Of a stretch of 64,000 nt of DNA, positions 1-12,129 are shown in pieces. Position 1 is the stretch's first letter, and each line of letters begins with the position of its first letter. Origin of the DNA: Basidiobolus meristosporus CBS 931.73 (Eukaryota; Basidiobolomycota; Basidiobolomycetes; Basidiobolales; Basidiobolaceae). The stretch is taken from contig MCFE01000157.1 in assembly GCA_002104905.1 (NCBI GenBank), forward strand, positions 62,001-126,000. Direction: 5' to 3'. A model generated the notes under the pieces. The model saw only the letters and a program-made list of their open reading frames with translations. It made no database searches and was not told the origin of the DNA. Position numbers and translations under genes: made by a program.

Positions 1-19
1 AGTATTCCATTACAATTAT

Positions 20-350
20 AGACTTGTTCTGTTGGATGGTGCCACATTGAGCCATGATTGCCAAATGATGCCATAGTGTGCCAGAGAGGCCAAGTGCACC
101 TATACTTGGTCACAGAGTGTGAAACATAGCTCTGAATCTTCATGCAAGGCAGCCCCTGTGTTTCACCTATGATGCAGGAGAACATCCATTTTTTGATGTT
201 TTTTTATGGTTCAATGCTGTGCAGGAGGTGTAAGAGCACAAAAGGATTGATGATATGCATCTAGTACTCTATACCCATGGCACTCTGAATCTAGCACCTG
301 TGGCTTGTAACATGTCACAAAAATGCACGGCACTATCTTGGTTGACTGGT
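20..350 (+). repeat. Half of a foldback element
   Basis: Starts with AGACTTGTTC and follows one arm of the foldback repeat found complete at 2169-2899, ending near the arm's inner edge (CACTATCTTGG). The second arm is missing, so this copy cannot fold into the long hairpin. It lies directly beside the end of the Plavaka copy that begins at 395. Confidence 0.75.
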
Positions 351-394
351 GTGGTGGTGTAAAGGTACTCCTAAGAGAAGCTACACAACTCCAG

Positions 395-3300
395 CCCTAT
401 GAAAAATAATTTGGTCCTGCAGGTGGATCCAATCCAGATCATCCATCAAGATCCCGTTTAGAGACCGTCATAACAACAGCAGCTTGGAATTAGTGACCCT
501 CCTGACAATCTTATGACAAGATCATGACAGTGTTTTGCAAATTTTACAGCCAAATAAAGGGATAAAACTTGACAATTTTTGATTGGTGCTGTGACAATAT
601 TTGCATGGCACTGTTGCGGTCTTTCAGCGCTCTATTACTATTTTAAGTGGATCCAGCTGGTCAGGACTTCCAATTGCCTTATATGGAATGAAATTTGATG
701 GTATTTTAATGGCCTCACAGCAAGACTCTGATGGCTTTTTCTTGGCAGTATGATGGCCTTCTGCTGATTCTGTATAATGCTACTGTACCAATTTACCATG
801 TGGTATTTCCTTTTTCCACCTCCCCTTGTGTAATTTGTATATTTCACTGTAGAATCACCTTTCTTTATTTGCTTACCTACTACTATCTTGGGTATTCCAC
901 ATATAGTTTGAATCAAAAAAAACTATGGCCTCTTGCTTACTGACCTCTACAAATGTGCACACCTTCTGCAATTGACATACTTCTATCACCTCAACTTTAC
1001 GGCTTTTTAGTGTGATACTTGCAAAGTTGCCATATACCTTGTACTGCTGGTAGCATATACATCTTGCAAACATATGCTTAGTTGTTGCCACTTCTGCCAT
1101 GAATACCTCCAGAATATTGGCAAAGAACTTCTTGGTATTTAGCCAATATATTCCTTCTCCCTGCTGGACTCTAGTCCCCCTTATAGGTGCGCTCTGGCTT
1201 TTGTTTGTGTGAATTCCGTACTGAATGGTGTAGAAGTTGGCTTGTGACCACAAGAAATCCAGCATATCTTGGAGGAGTTTTCATGATAAAAATTAGTTGC
1301 TTGTTGCACCCAACCCAACTTTGCATTACTTAACTGATTACCCACGCATTGGGGCTGCTTAGCTTCTGAATGCTGTAGGCATAAGTGTCTCCATGTGCAC
1401 ATTTGTCCGCAGTATTTTCCAACTCTTTCTGGCTGTCCTCCATGTGCCAACTCATCACATCCATGATGGACTTAAAGGTAATATTCTGGATGAGATTGGG
1501 ATATGGTAGTGCCTGCAACTTGACTTGTCCTCCTATCTCCCCACACATGCGCTCCATAGGAAACTCCCAAAAGGTGAAGCAAGGCCCAGTATTCTCCACA
1601 CACCGTGCAAGATGGAGTAGAGAATGGATACAGTAGCAGCAGAGATCTACACATTCAGCTTTATGTTTGTAGTATAGCCGCTCAAATCCTGTCACAAACT
1701 CCTCACACAACAGCTGTAGATGTGTCATGTTGGCATTGGTGATCCGCTTCTGGATAAATAGTCCTACAATGTCCATATATGACTCCCAATGCTTCCAATG
1801 TACTCATGGTAGGAATGGCTCCAGAACACCACTTGAATGAATAAATATCCAATTCATCCAGTCTTTGCATTTGTATTGTTGTATATGCATATGAATATTG
1901 ATTGGAGCCCATGAGAAGTACCTAGGGTAGTGGATACTCTGTAAAATCTTGCCAATTTTTTCAAAATTTACCGTTATCCCACAGGAAAGCATACAAAATT
2001 CATTCAGCAATGGATACAGGTAGCTATCCAGGTTGGATGTTGATTTATTCCCAGATACCAGTGAGACTACCATCAGATTATTCCTCTGATACCGTAAGAT
2101 GGGCAGCAGATTCAGATTGATGAGAATCAGTGGCCAGCAGGATTTGCTGGTAGAGTACTTGTTTAATAGACTTGTTCCGTTGGATAGTGACACATTGAGC
2201 CATGAGTGCCAAATGATGCCATAGTATGCCAGAGAGGCCAAGTGAGCCCATACTTGGCCACAGAGTGTGAATCATAGATCTGCATCTTCATGCAAAGCAT
2301 CCCCTGTGTTTCACCTATGATGCAGGAGAAATCCATTTTTTGACATTGTTTTGTGGATCAATATTGTGCAGGATGTGCAAGAGCACTAAAGTATTGAAGA
2401 TATACATCTAGTACTCAATACCCATGGCACTCTGAATCTAGCTCCTGTGGCTTGTAACATGTCACAAAAATGCATGGCACTATCTTGGTCCACTGGTACT
2501 ATCTGGCACTATAAGTGCTTTGTATTGATCTTACTTTAGGGCTCATATTTAAATATAGTGCCAGATAGTACCAGTGGACCAAGATAGTGCCATGCATTTT
2601 TGTGACACATTACAAGCCACAGGAGCCAGATTCAGAGTGCCATGGGTATTGAGTACCAGATGCATATCTTCAATCCTTTAGTGCTCTTGCACATCCTGTA
2701 CAACATTGACCTAAAAAAAAAGTCAAAAAATGGATTTTCTCCATCACAATGAGTGAGACACAGGGGCTACTTAGCATGTAGATGCAGATCTATGTTTCAC
2801 ACTCTGTAGCCAAGTGTAGGCTCACTTGGTCTCCCTGGCACACTATGGCATCATTTGGCACTCATGGCTCAATGTGGCACTATCCAACGGAACAAGTCTA
2901 ATGAGAATCCATCAAGTGCTAAAGCAAAGGCATGGTCATACATACCTTCAAGGTAGCCCTTGCTTCTTAGCTGTTTGTAATGTTTGCCATCAAATATATC
3001 AGATATGTTTGCGCTTGATTGATACTGAGTGCAGTACTGTATAGCTTTACAATATTTGTTGGACTACATCAGCTTACTCAGATGGGGTATGACTGGAAAG
3101 CATCTGGAGTGTAAACAATGTTTTCCCTCAATGGTGGTGGATTCCTGACAATTTGGACATGTTGCAATGGTAGTATTTTTGGATGTGAATGCCATGCAAC
3201 TGTTAACAAATGCTGGAATCAGGACAGTCTCTGGATCATATGTTTCCAGCCACATGATGGTTGTCCACTTGTACCATGTACATGGTAAGTTGCATCCTGG

Positions 3301-3801
3301 TATGATTTTGGCAAGAAGTAGTAATAAATCCTCAAAGCCCCCATTACTGATATTAGTGGAAACATGCCACTTCTCTAGCCAAAACATTACATCATTCACC
3401 AGTAGATGGATTACTGGGCTCACTTGGCTCCAAAAAGTATTCTCGGCATTTGTTTCAACAGGTGTTGTCTCATTGCATATAGGGACTTGACCGGGTCCAT
3501 ATGTGGTACTGTTGTTAGGGGAGATAGGCTCAAAATCCATCAGTGAACCTACTTTGTCAGAGCTATCACTCTGCATGCCATATTCAGAAGGCTGAGGTGA
3601 GCCTAGAGGTGCCAAAAACTCACCCGACTCAGTTTGCGCAAGGTGACAAAGATGGCCAGGTGACAATATAGAAGTATCACCTGCCGGCAAGATAATGTTG
3701 GTTCAGTAGTGATTAATGAATGGCCAAATATGACTTGAGTGGCAAAACACTGGCTGTGATCCTTATAATACTTCCTATGCTGTCAGCATGATTCATGGCT
3801 A
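395..3801 (-). mobile_element. Plavaka/KDZ DNA transposon copy A, degenerate and interrupted
   Basis: A minus-strand Plavaka-type transposase relic. The 208-residue N-terminal part reads from 3690 down to 3064. The C-terminal part, with the recognisable GPCFTFWEFPMERMC-type motif and the LLHLA stretch near 1500-1700, lies between about 600 and 2160. The element end carries the terminal repeat CCCTATGAAAAATAATTTGG at 395. A foldback element (2169-2899) splits the transposase, and an LTR retrotransposon begins at 3802, cutting off the 5' end. Several stops and frameshifts mean it is not functional. The closest relative here is the plus-strand copy at 37,319-40,648, which fixed the alignment. 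The family assignment rests on recognised motifs, not on a search. Confidence 0.8.
2169..2899. repeat. Complete foldback element (giant inverted repeat)
   Basis: Two near-perfect inverted arms of about 345 bp (2169-2513 and 2554-2899) surround a 40-bp AT-rich loop. The outer ends read AGACTTGTTCCG and CGGAACAAGTCT. No coding capacity is visible. Comparison with the uninterrupted transposase at about 38,270-38,310 shows the element sits inside copy A. The host sequence CTTAATGAGAAT is split so that AAT flanks both sides, a probable 3-bp target duplication. The structure resembles a foldback transposon or a very long-armed MITE; the mobilising transposase is unknown. Confidence 0.85.
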
Positions 3802-4170
3802 TGTTATGATCTGCTGCTTGAGTGTTTAAGTTATATCAGTTTTTAGTCAAATTGATTAGTTATATGTTTAACTTATCAGTATATCAGTATTATCTATGAA
3901 ATCAGTAGCATTAGTCAGCAAATGAATCAGCAGATCCTTATCAGACAGAAATAGATATATTAAGGAGGATCTTATTGTGTTATGATGATGCAACCAAATG
4001 AGTAATCAGCCACAACCTACATTAGGAAATACAATTAGTCAGCAATTGATCTGGCAAAAAGTGTATAAGGAGCTACTGGAACCTCAATAAAGATCAGTTC
4101 AAGTTTTAGTGAATACAATACCAGCTAAACTCCCTATTCCTCTACAACTCTTATACCAAGACTTGTAACA
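3802..4170 (+). repeat. 5' LTR of Ty3-type retrotransposon
   Basis: Begins TGTTATGATC and ends CTTGTAACA. The same 369-bp sequence recurs at 8355-8723 with roughly twenty differences by eye, so the insertion is not recent. It is followed at once by TTGGTAGCAGC. The TGGTAGC part fits a primer-binding site complementary to the 3' end of an initiator-Met tRNA (GCTACCA). Confidence 0.9.
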
Positions 4171-4228
4171 TTGGTAGCAGCAACAACCAGAAACCTCCCT
4201 CCTGAAGAAAGAAGAAGCCTCCCTCAAG

Positions 4229-4909
4229 ATGTTGGAAAATCAAGAATGGAAGAATGCCATGCAGCAAATCCTGGCCCAGCAGCAACAGTTACTCCAGATC
4301 CTGAGCCAGCAGCAACAAAGAATGACTACCATGGCTCAAAGCCAGCAAAACCCTGTCAAGAGCAACTTTAGTGTGAAGGTCAACCAGTACCATGGCAGAG
4401 TCAACAAAAACCTGGGAACTTGGCTCTTTCAGACTGAAGAAGCTTTTAAGGCTAAAGAAATTGCTCCATAAAGCAAGTTGCATTATGCAGCTTCTTACCT
4501 GACAGATGCAGCTTTACAGTGGTACCATCATAAGATCAGGTCAGCCACTATGATGGGATGCACTACAATCTCTACCTGGGATGAGTTTGTGTCAGAAATT
4601 CAGGATGCCTTTAAACCTCCATACCAGCAGAAACTACAAAGAAGGAAGTTAAAGACGCTTAGACAGCAAGGAATGGTTCAAGAATACATCTATGAGTACA
4701 GATGTCTACTTGCACAAATTGAAAGATTGGATCCCCCGGATCAAGTTGAATACTTTATTGATGGATTGAAAGAAAGAACTTGCAAGGAAGTGAATTATCA
4801 AAGACCTCAGACTATTGAAGAAGCCATCAAGATTGCCATTGACTATGACTCAGCTATGTTTGGAGTTGGGAAGCCCACAATGACTAATCAGAGAGGCTAC
4901 AATCACTAG
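4229..4909 (+). pseudogene. Retrotransposon gag (broken)
   Basis: Encodes a Ty3-type capsid region. A glutamine-rich N-terminus (repeated LAQQQQ and LSQQQQ) is followed by the retrotransposon-gag core, with ALQWYHH and FKPPYQQKLQRRKL-type features, up to about codon 225. A TAA at 4469 interrupts it and a TAG closes it at 4907. The zinc knuckle lies in the next frame (4930 onward). ATG 4229 was chosen as the first start after the primer site that keeps the gag frame. Confidence 0.82.
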
Positions 4910-4929
4910 AAAGAAGACAATCAGAAGCA

Positions 4930-7900
4930 GTGCCAATGAAAGTAGATGCTATGCAGAAGAATCCTACTTCAGACAAATGTAAGAAGAAAGGACTTTGCTT
5001 CAATTGCCGCCAGCAAGGACATATTGCAAAGTACTGCCCCCAGAGAAGAAATGGACACCAGCCAACAAGAACCTTCAACCATATTGAGTCCCATGAACAC
5101 AGTAATGTGGAGGATGAGCTGGAAGAAGACTTGAAACTCACCTTCCATTTGACAGAGGAGTACTTGTCCCAGATGACCTCAAACTCAGGGAAGTTATTGT
5201 ACTTAAATGGAGTAATCAATGGAGTACCTGCCAAAATCATGATTGACTCAGGAGTATCACATGAATACATGTCAGAACAATTTGCCTTGAAAGCTAGGAT
5301 CAACTTGGAATCTACCAAATCAACTTCAGTCTCCACAGCTGATGGGAACTCTCACATAATCAACCGTATAACCCAGCCAGTAAGAATGAAGATCAATGAC
5401 TATGAAGAAGACCTACAGGCTTATATATTTGGAAACTGCAAGTTTGACCTTGTACTTGGAAAAACCTGGCTATTTTGTTGTAATCCATCAGTCAACTGGA
5501 GAACCCATGCTACGCAGATCCAAAAGGACAACAAGACCTATGAGCTATTACCTGCCAGACTAGATTTCAGCTTGGTCAATTCCAGTGTGTGTGAGACAAG
5601 TGAGCTTAGCAAAACACAGTTCTGTAGAGCACCCAGATGTTCCTCATGGCAGTATTACAGGAGGATTCCTTGACTCCAGTACCCCAGCAGGTCCAGATTC
5701 TCTTGAAGAAATATTCAGACGTGTTTCCAGATGAACTTGTAAGCCTACCACCAGTCAGAGATGTGGATCATGCCAATGACATAGGAGATAGCCCTCCAGT
5801 GAGCAAGACACCTTACAGAATGAGTCCATTGGAGTTGGAGGAAATGAAGAGACAAATTGATCAGCTATTGGAGCAAGGATATATCAGACCCAGCAAGTCA
5901 CTTTGGGAAGCACCAGCACTTTTTGTGAAGAAGACGGATGGAACACTTGGGATGCGCATTGACTACAGAGCCCTCAACTCAGTTACCATGAAGAATAAGT
6001 ACCCCATACCTTGGATTGATGAGCTCTTGGACCAACTCAATGGAGCCACTATTTTCAGCAAGATTGACCTCATGTCAGGATATAACCAGATTAGGGAGAA
6101 GCCAGAAGACATCCCTAAGACAGCATTCAGGACCAGATATGGACATTACAAGTACTTAGTCATGAGTTTTGGCCTCACCAGTGCCCCTGCAATATTTATG
6201 ACCCTGATACAGACTGTCTTCCATGAGTACTTAGACAAGTTTGTCATAATCTACCTGGATGATTTACTGATATACAGCAGGACAGAAGAGGATCACTTGG
6301 TGCACATTGAAAAGGTCTTGAAGAAGCTAAGAGAGAACAAGCTTTATGGCAAGCTACCCAAGTATGAATTCTTTAAGGAACACATTGAATATCTGGGACA
6401 CACAGTGACTAGCACAGGAGTAACCTTAGACCCTAAGAAGGTTGAAGTTATCAAGAACCTGAAGCAGCCCCATAGCATATCAGAGCTAAGATCATTCCTT
6501 GGAATGGTTTCCTATTATTGGAGATTTGTCAGGTCCTTTGTAAGTATTGCAGCCCCTTTAACTGATATCCTCAAGAAAGACAACACCTATAAGTGAGGCA
6601 TAGCTTGTGAGACTGCCTTTCAGATGCTCAAGAATGAACTTGCTAAGCTGCCAAGCTTAAGAGTACCAGACTCAGAAAAGAGTTCACTTGGTACACAAAT
6701 GCTTCAGATTATGCAATTGGTGGAGTGCTGAGCCAAGAACACAAGGGAAAGGACTACGCTGTTGCCTTTGAATCCAAGAAACTGAACTCAGGAGAGCAAA
6801 ACCATCCAGTCCATGTGAAGGAGATGCATGCTATAATACACTGTTTGAAGACATGGAGATGCTATATTGAAGGAGTCAAATGCACTGTGAAGACTGATCA
6901 TGCCTCCCTCAAGTATATATTTACTCAGAAGGTACTCTCTAGAAGAATGACAAGATGGAGTGAATACATTCAGTAATTTGACTTGGAGACTGTCTACAGC
7001 CCTGGAAAAAACAACACGGTTGCTGATGCCCTATGAAGATTAGTTCAAGTTGCACAACCCAACTTGGTGCATGAATCAGATTGGCCTAGCCTATTGCCAA
7101 AGTACTTGGAGGACCAAGCCATTCCCAATGAGGTGGATGAAGATATCAAGAAGATAATCCGTGATGAAGCCAGCAAATTTGTAGTACAGGATGAAACACT
7201 CTACCAAATTGTTGATGGAAGCCCTATTGCCTATTGCCCTTACGTTTCTTGCCTGGATTTAATACATAAGCTACACATTGGATATGGACATCTTGGAATT
7301 GAAGGAACCTATAGTCTTGTGAAAGCCAGAGCATGGTGGCCCAGAATGAAACAAGACATTGAGAAGCTAGTGAAAATATTCCCAAATTGCCAAATCAACC
7401 AAGGCCAACCACAGAGAATTGCTGAACTCTTTCCCTTGGAGCCTGTAAGACCATTTGAAAGATGGGGAGTTGACTTTATTGGAAGACTGCCAACTATCAG
7501 GAAATGCAACCGTTGGATCCTAGTAGCAATCAACCATGCAACAAAATGGCCGGTGGCTAAAGCTGTACCTATAGTCAGTGAACAAGAAGTTGCAAGTTTC
7601 ATCAACCATGAGATCCTTATGAAGTTTGGATGCCCTGTAGAGATTCTATCCAATAGAGGTGCAAACTTTATGGCAAAGACATTGGAGGCTTACCTGGAAA
7701 TGCAACTGATCAGACACTTGAAAACCTTGGCATATCACCCCAGAACTAATGGAGTCACTCAGCGGTTTAATGGATTATTTGGAAAAATGCTGACCAAGTA
7801 TGCAAATGGAATTGTCAGTAGATGGGATGAGTGTATAGACCAAGCACTCTTTGCATGCAGAGTCAGAGTACACAACACCACCCAGCAATTGCCATTTTAC

Positions 7901-8342
7901 TTAGTGTATGGATGTGAACCAAAGATTCCAGGAGATCTCACATAATTAAAGCTTGCAGACACCTTAGAAGATGAACTTAGTCAGCCTAGTAGACACCAGC
8001 AATTGGAACAAAGACAAGAGGCACAGGCCAAAGTATCTCAAAGTGCAGAAAAGATGAAGCAGAGATCTGATAAGACTATAGCACCAGAAGCATTGACAAA
8101 TGGGAACTTTGTATAGCTAAGAAACAACACTCGGAAGAAGTTTGAGCCACAGTGGATAGGACCATTCAAGATCATCAAAGAATGTCCATTTACAACTTAC
8201 CAACTAGTGGACAAACAAGGGAATATCCAGGAAGACTTAGTGCATAGGGACACACTCAAGCTTGCAAGACTTGCTGATAATACTGAACCATCAAGATATT
8301 GGTATCACAAGAAAAGAGATTCAGGAGAACCCTCTCAACTTT
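4930..8342 (+). pseudogene. Retrotransposon pol (protease-RT-RNase H-integrase), broken
   Basis: A CX2CX4HX4C zinc knuckle (CFNCRQQGHIAKYC) lies near 5000. The aspartic-protease motif IDSG follows near 5250, then an RT domain on a shifted frame from 5637 with the catalytic YLDD at 6252-6263. RNase H is around 6700-6975. Integrase has its HHCC zone and the first catalytic Asp (GVDFIG), but the second Asp is Asn (AAT, 7652) and the catalytic Glu is Gln (CAG, 7760). A chromodomain-less tail ends before the LTR. With integrase lesions and several stops, self-mobilisation is not expected. Confidence 0.88.
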
Positions 8343-8354
8343 AGTAGGGGAGAA

Positions 8355-8723
8355 TGTTATGATCTACCGCTTGGATGTTTAAGTTGGATCAGTTTTTAGT
8401 CAAATCAATTAGTTATATGTTTAACTTATCAGTATATCAGTATTATCTATGAAATCAGTAGCATTAGTCAGCAAATGAATCAGCAGATCCTTATCAGACA
8501 GAAATAGATATATTAAGTAGGATCTTATTGTGTGATGATGATGGAACCAAATGAGTAATCAGCCACAACCTACATTAGGAAATACAATTAGTCAGCAATT
8601 GATCTTGCAAAATGTATATAAGAAGCTGCTGGAACCTCAATAATGATCAGTTCAAGTTTTAGTGAATACAATACTATCTAAGCTCCCTATTCCTGTACAA
8701 CTCTTATACCAAGACTTGTAACA
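8355..8723 (+). repeat. 3' LTR of Ty3-type retrotransposon
   Basis: The same length as the 5' LTR (369 bp) and the same ends (TGTTATGATC...CTTGTAACA), with scattered substitutions. Directly preceded by the purine tract AGTAGGGGAGAA. The next 200 bp (8724-8931) show no gene. Confidence 0.9.
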
Positions 8724-8931
8724 TATGTTGATACATATACTGATCACAAAGCTGAATAACATTGGGGAAAACCAATGCTAATAACTAATCAGGGTAAACA
8801 TCATATGGGGATAATACTAATATTATGGGCAAAAGAAGAATGGGATAACACAGATAAGAAAAAATATGAATAAGTACAACATAATACCTATACAAATAAA
8901 CTTGTCTGTGGGAGGTATGTTTACTCTACCA

Positions 8932-9338
8932 CACTGGTACTATCTGGCACTATATCTAATTATTAGCCCTAATGAAAAATCAATACAAAGCACTTATAGT
9001 GCCAGATAGTACCAGTGGACCAAGATAGTGCCATGCATTTTTGTGGCATGTTACAAGCCACAGATGCTAGATTCAGAGTGCCATGGGTATTGAGTACCCA
9101 ATACATATCTTTAATGCTTTTGTGCACTTACACATCCTGTATAACATTGGCCTAAAAAAAGGTAAAGAAATTAATTTTCTCCAACACATTGGGTGAAACA
9201 CAGGGGCTGCTTTGCATAAAAATGCAGAGCTATGCTGGCACTCTGTGGCCAAGTATAGGCTCACTTGGCCTCCCTGGCACACAATGGCATTAGTTGGCAC
9301 TCATGGCTCAATGTGGCACTACCCAATGGAACAAGTCT
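8932..9338 (-). repeat. Foldback element, one arm plus loop
   Basis: Contains the loop region and the right arm of the foldback family. It ends CCAATGGAACAAGTCT, the reverse complement of the family start. The left arm survives only as about 25 bp (ACTGGTACTATCTGGCACTAT). Confidence 0.75.
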
Positions 9339-9341
9339 TAG

Positions 9342-10165
9342 ATCTCAAAACCAATATGGCACTCATTTCCTTATTTTGCTTTTGCTATTGTAACACATAA
9401 GTGAAAGATCAAGAAATTCTCACCCTGAGGGACAAAAGCTCAAGACCCTCATAAGCAATCCACTCAGGAGTATGATATCATGCAGAACACTCTGTAGCCA
9501 ACACATGTTTCAAATTACAGCTCATTTGAAGCACAACAGCTTTGATCTTTCAGAATTATTATATATATGACTTTCCAGCTGAAAATAAAAGAAACCTCTC
9601 TTTCCAGAGCTTCCACACTACAGTTACAAATTTAAATGTTATAAAAATTCCCCTGCATCACTTGCACTGCTTGGAATTCTGACTTTGATTGGTACTAAAT
9701 TAGTAAAGAGACTGCAAAGCTCACAAGAATCCAATCTCAGTTCTACAAGAAAACTACTATTTTTCTATTGGAAAGTCCTCTCTAAGAAACCCCTATACTC
9801 TAAAGACACCCCTTTAGAGGCCTCTACATCACACCCCTTTAGGTTAAAGGTGAGTTCAGAATTTCCTTATTATAAAATAGTTTCTCAGAAAGGAAAGTGA
9901 CATCCAAATATGTAGCAGTTACTGTAAAAGCAAATAAGCCCAATAGCTGACAGAAGGTTAAAGCACTGCTGCACAAGTGAGAAACACTACCTACAGTATA
10001 TTTGGAGCCTAACGTTGGGGTTATTAGTAACAGTTATATCTTCTATTGGTAAATCAAACTTGCAATAAACTGTTTTGGTATTAGCATACTAGAAGTTGAT
10101 GAATATTGTTGATTAGCCTCTACATTGTATAAAAAGGCCCAGGCTAATCATAATACAACACAACA
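9342..10165 (+). repeat. Dispersed repeat, copy 1 (possible solo LTR)
   Basis: Shares its whole length with 30,115-31,374. It contains TGTAACACA near 9389, a hairpin CTCTAAAG...CTTTAGAG near 9799, a TATA-like GTATAAAAAGG near 10,125 and ends ACAACACAACA. The TG...CA ends and promoter-like 3' part suggest a solo LTR, but I found no target duplication. This copy has a single hairpin unit where copy 2 has several. The 200 bp to 10,367 hold nothing recognisable. Confidence 0.6.
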
Positions 10166-10367
10166 ATTCTGGCCTGATGAAATTTCTTGTTAGGATTCAC
10201 ATAAAATATTTTCATCAAATTATCATGTGCTCAGATTATGATCTTTCTCAAAGTTATTCAAAAGCCCCCAAACTTGGCGCACATATTCTTGAGACCTTCC
10301 TTAGCAAACCCTACATGTTTACTTGTTCTACTTTATCAAAAATACAAATGTCATACTTGAGATCAAT

Positions 10368-10840
10368 AAACTTGTATTGTTGTATAATGCCACATCAAGC
10401 CATAAGTGCCAAATGACTCCATAGTGTGCCAGCAAGGCCTAGTAAACCTATACTTTGCCACAGATTGTGAGACATAGCTCTTGATCTTTATGCAGAGCAG
10501 CTTCTGTGTTTCACTCATCATGCTGGAGAATATTCTTTATTTGACCTTTTTTTTTGGGATAAATAATGTGTAGAATGTGTCAGTGCACAAAAGAATTGAA
10601 GATATACATCTGGTACTCAGTATCCATGTTACTCTGAGTCTTGCTCCGGTGGTTTGTATCATGTCACAAAAATGTATGGCACTATCTTGGTACACTGGTA
10701 CTATCAGCCATTATAAGCGCTTTGTATATATTTTACTTTAGAGCTAATATTTAAGTATAGTGGCAGATAGTATGAGTGGACCAAGATAGTGCCATGCATT
10801 TCTGTGACATGATACAAACCACCGGAGCAAGACTCAGAGT
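10368..10840. repeat. Diverged foldback element, right arm shortened
   Basis: The left arm from AAACTTGTATTGTTG, the loop near 10,720-10,750, and about 85 bp of the right arm (ending at GACTCAGAGTGA) are present. More diverged from the others than the 2169 copy. Confidence 0.7.
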
Positions 10841-10936
10841 GACCTGGCTTGCATCAACCATTAGTATAGTTAGGTGATTAGTATTCTAATAGTCCAGATT
10901 TCTTATGACTTGTGGGGATACTTGGGCCTTTTTTAG

Positions 10937-11100
10937 CAGTTACATTGAGTTTTCTTTTTCTTCTCACCTGATTAATAGGGCGCTCTTTCTTTGTAGTCAG
11001 TATATTGGTTGTGCAGTCTCAGTAGTTGCATTGAATTTTCTTTCTCTTCTCCCCTAATGAAAAGGGTGCTCTTTCTTTGTAGTCCATATATTGTTTATAC
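10937..11100 (+). repeat. Tandem duplication of about 75-80 bp
   Basis: Two successive diverged units share CATTGA(G/A)TTTTCTTT, GGG(C/T)GCTCTTTCTTTGTAGTC and a following TATATTG. No gene is seen here or in the flanking stretch to 11,504. Confidence 0.6.
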
Positions 11101-11504
11101 AATTTCAGAAAATTGTGGTATATAGATCCTGAATAAGCCATAAGTTACCACAAGGTCATAAGCTTGGGTCTGGCTTATGGAAGTGGGCCAGTTACATATC
11201 TTTTGTGCCTTGGAGGCTGCAGGTGAACAACCCTTAGTGTTGCATCTTTGTCCAACAGTGGATATCTCTGATGCTCCATCAGCAGGAACTTAACAAGAAT
11301 GTGTTTGTAGTCATTTGTAGTAAATACAGAGAAGAATTTTTGTCTGTACAAGAGCAAACTTAGGAAAGAATCAAATATAATAAATGCTATATGCTTGGAG
11401 TGTTCCTCATATGTAGTTTCTCTAAGGTAAGTTGATTGTCAGTGCAGTCTCCTAGGAGTGTTCTATGGTCTGAGATTGGAAGCTCAAGTGGCAGTGATCA
11501 GACT

Positions 11505-12128
11505 AGACTTGTTCTTTTGGATGGTGACACAATGAGCCATGACTGCCAAATGATGCCTTTGTGTGCCAGGGAGGCCAAGCAAACCTACAGTTGGTCACAG
11601 AGTGTGAAACATAGCTCCTCATCTTCATGCAAATCAGCCCCTGTGTTTCACCCATTGTGCTGAAGAAATTCCATTTTTTGACCATTTTTGAATCAATGAT
11701 GTGTAGGATGTGTAAGTACACAGATTGACTGAAGACATTCATCTGGTACTTAATATCCATGACACTCTGAATCTAGCTCCTGTGATTTGTATCATGTCAC
11801 AAAAATGTATGATACTATCTTGGCTCACTGGTACTCTCTGCTACTATATTTAAATATTAGCCCAGAAGTAAGATATGTATAAAGCACCTATAGTGCCAGA
11901 TAGCACCAGAAGACCAAGATAGCGCCATGCATTTTTGTTACATGTTACAGGTGGCAGGAGCTAGATTCAGAGTGCAATGGGTATTAAGTACCAGATGCAT
12001 GTCTTCAGTCCATCTGTGCTCTTAAACATCCAGCCCATCATTAATACAAAAAAATGATAAAAAAATGGATTTTCTCCTACAAAATAGGTGAAACACCAGG
12101 GCTGCTTTGCATGAATTTTCAGAGCTAT
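11505..12128. repeat. Foldback element, near full length, diverged
   Basis: Starts AGACTTGTTCTTTTGG. Both arms and a loop around 11,850-11,890 are visible. The right arm is cut at AGAGCTATG near 12,128. It is followed directly by Ty1/copia sequence. Confidence 0.72.
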
Positions 12129-12129
12129 G

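Larger units (their letters stand above)
3802..8723 (+). mobile_element. Ty3/gypsy LTR retrotransposon, full length but inactive
   Basis: Flanked by two 369-bp LTRs. The internal order is gag, zinc knuckle, protease, reverse transcriptase, RNase H, integrase, then a polypurine tract (AGTAGGGGAGAA) just before the 3' LTR. That order (integrase after RNase H) defines the Ty3/gypsy type. Reading frames are interrupted in gag (4469, 4907), between protease and polymerase, after RT (6594), after RNase H (6974), and after integrase (7943). The flanks do not match each other: the left flank (GGCTA) belongs to Plavaka copy A while the right flank (TATGT) does not continue it, so no target duplication is visible. 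Confidence 0.92.
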
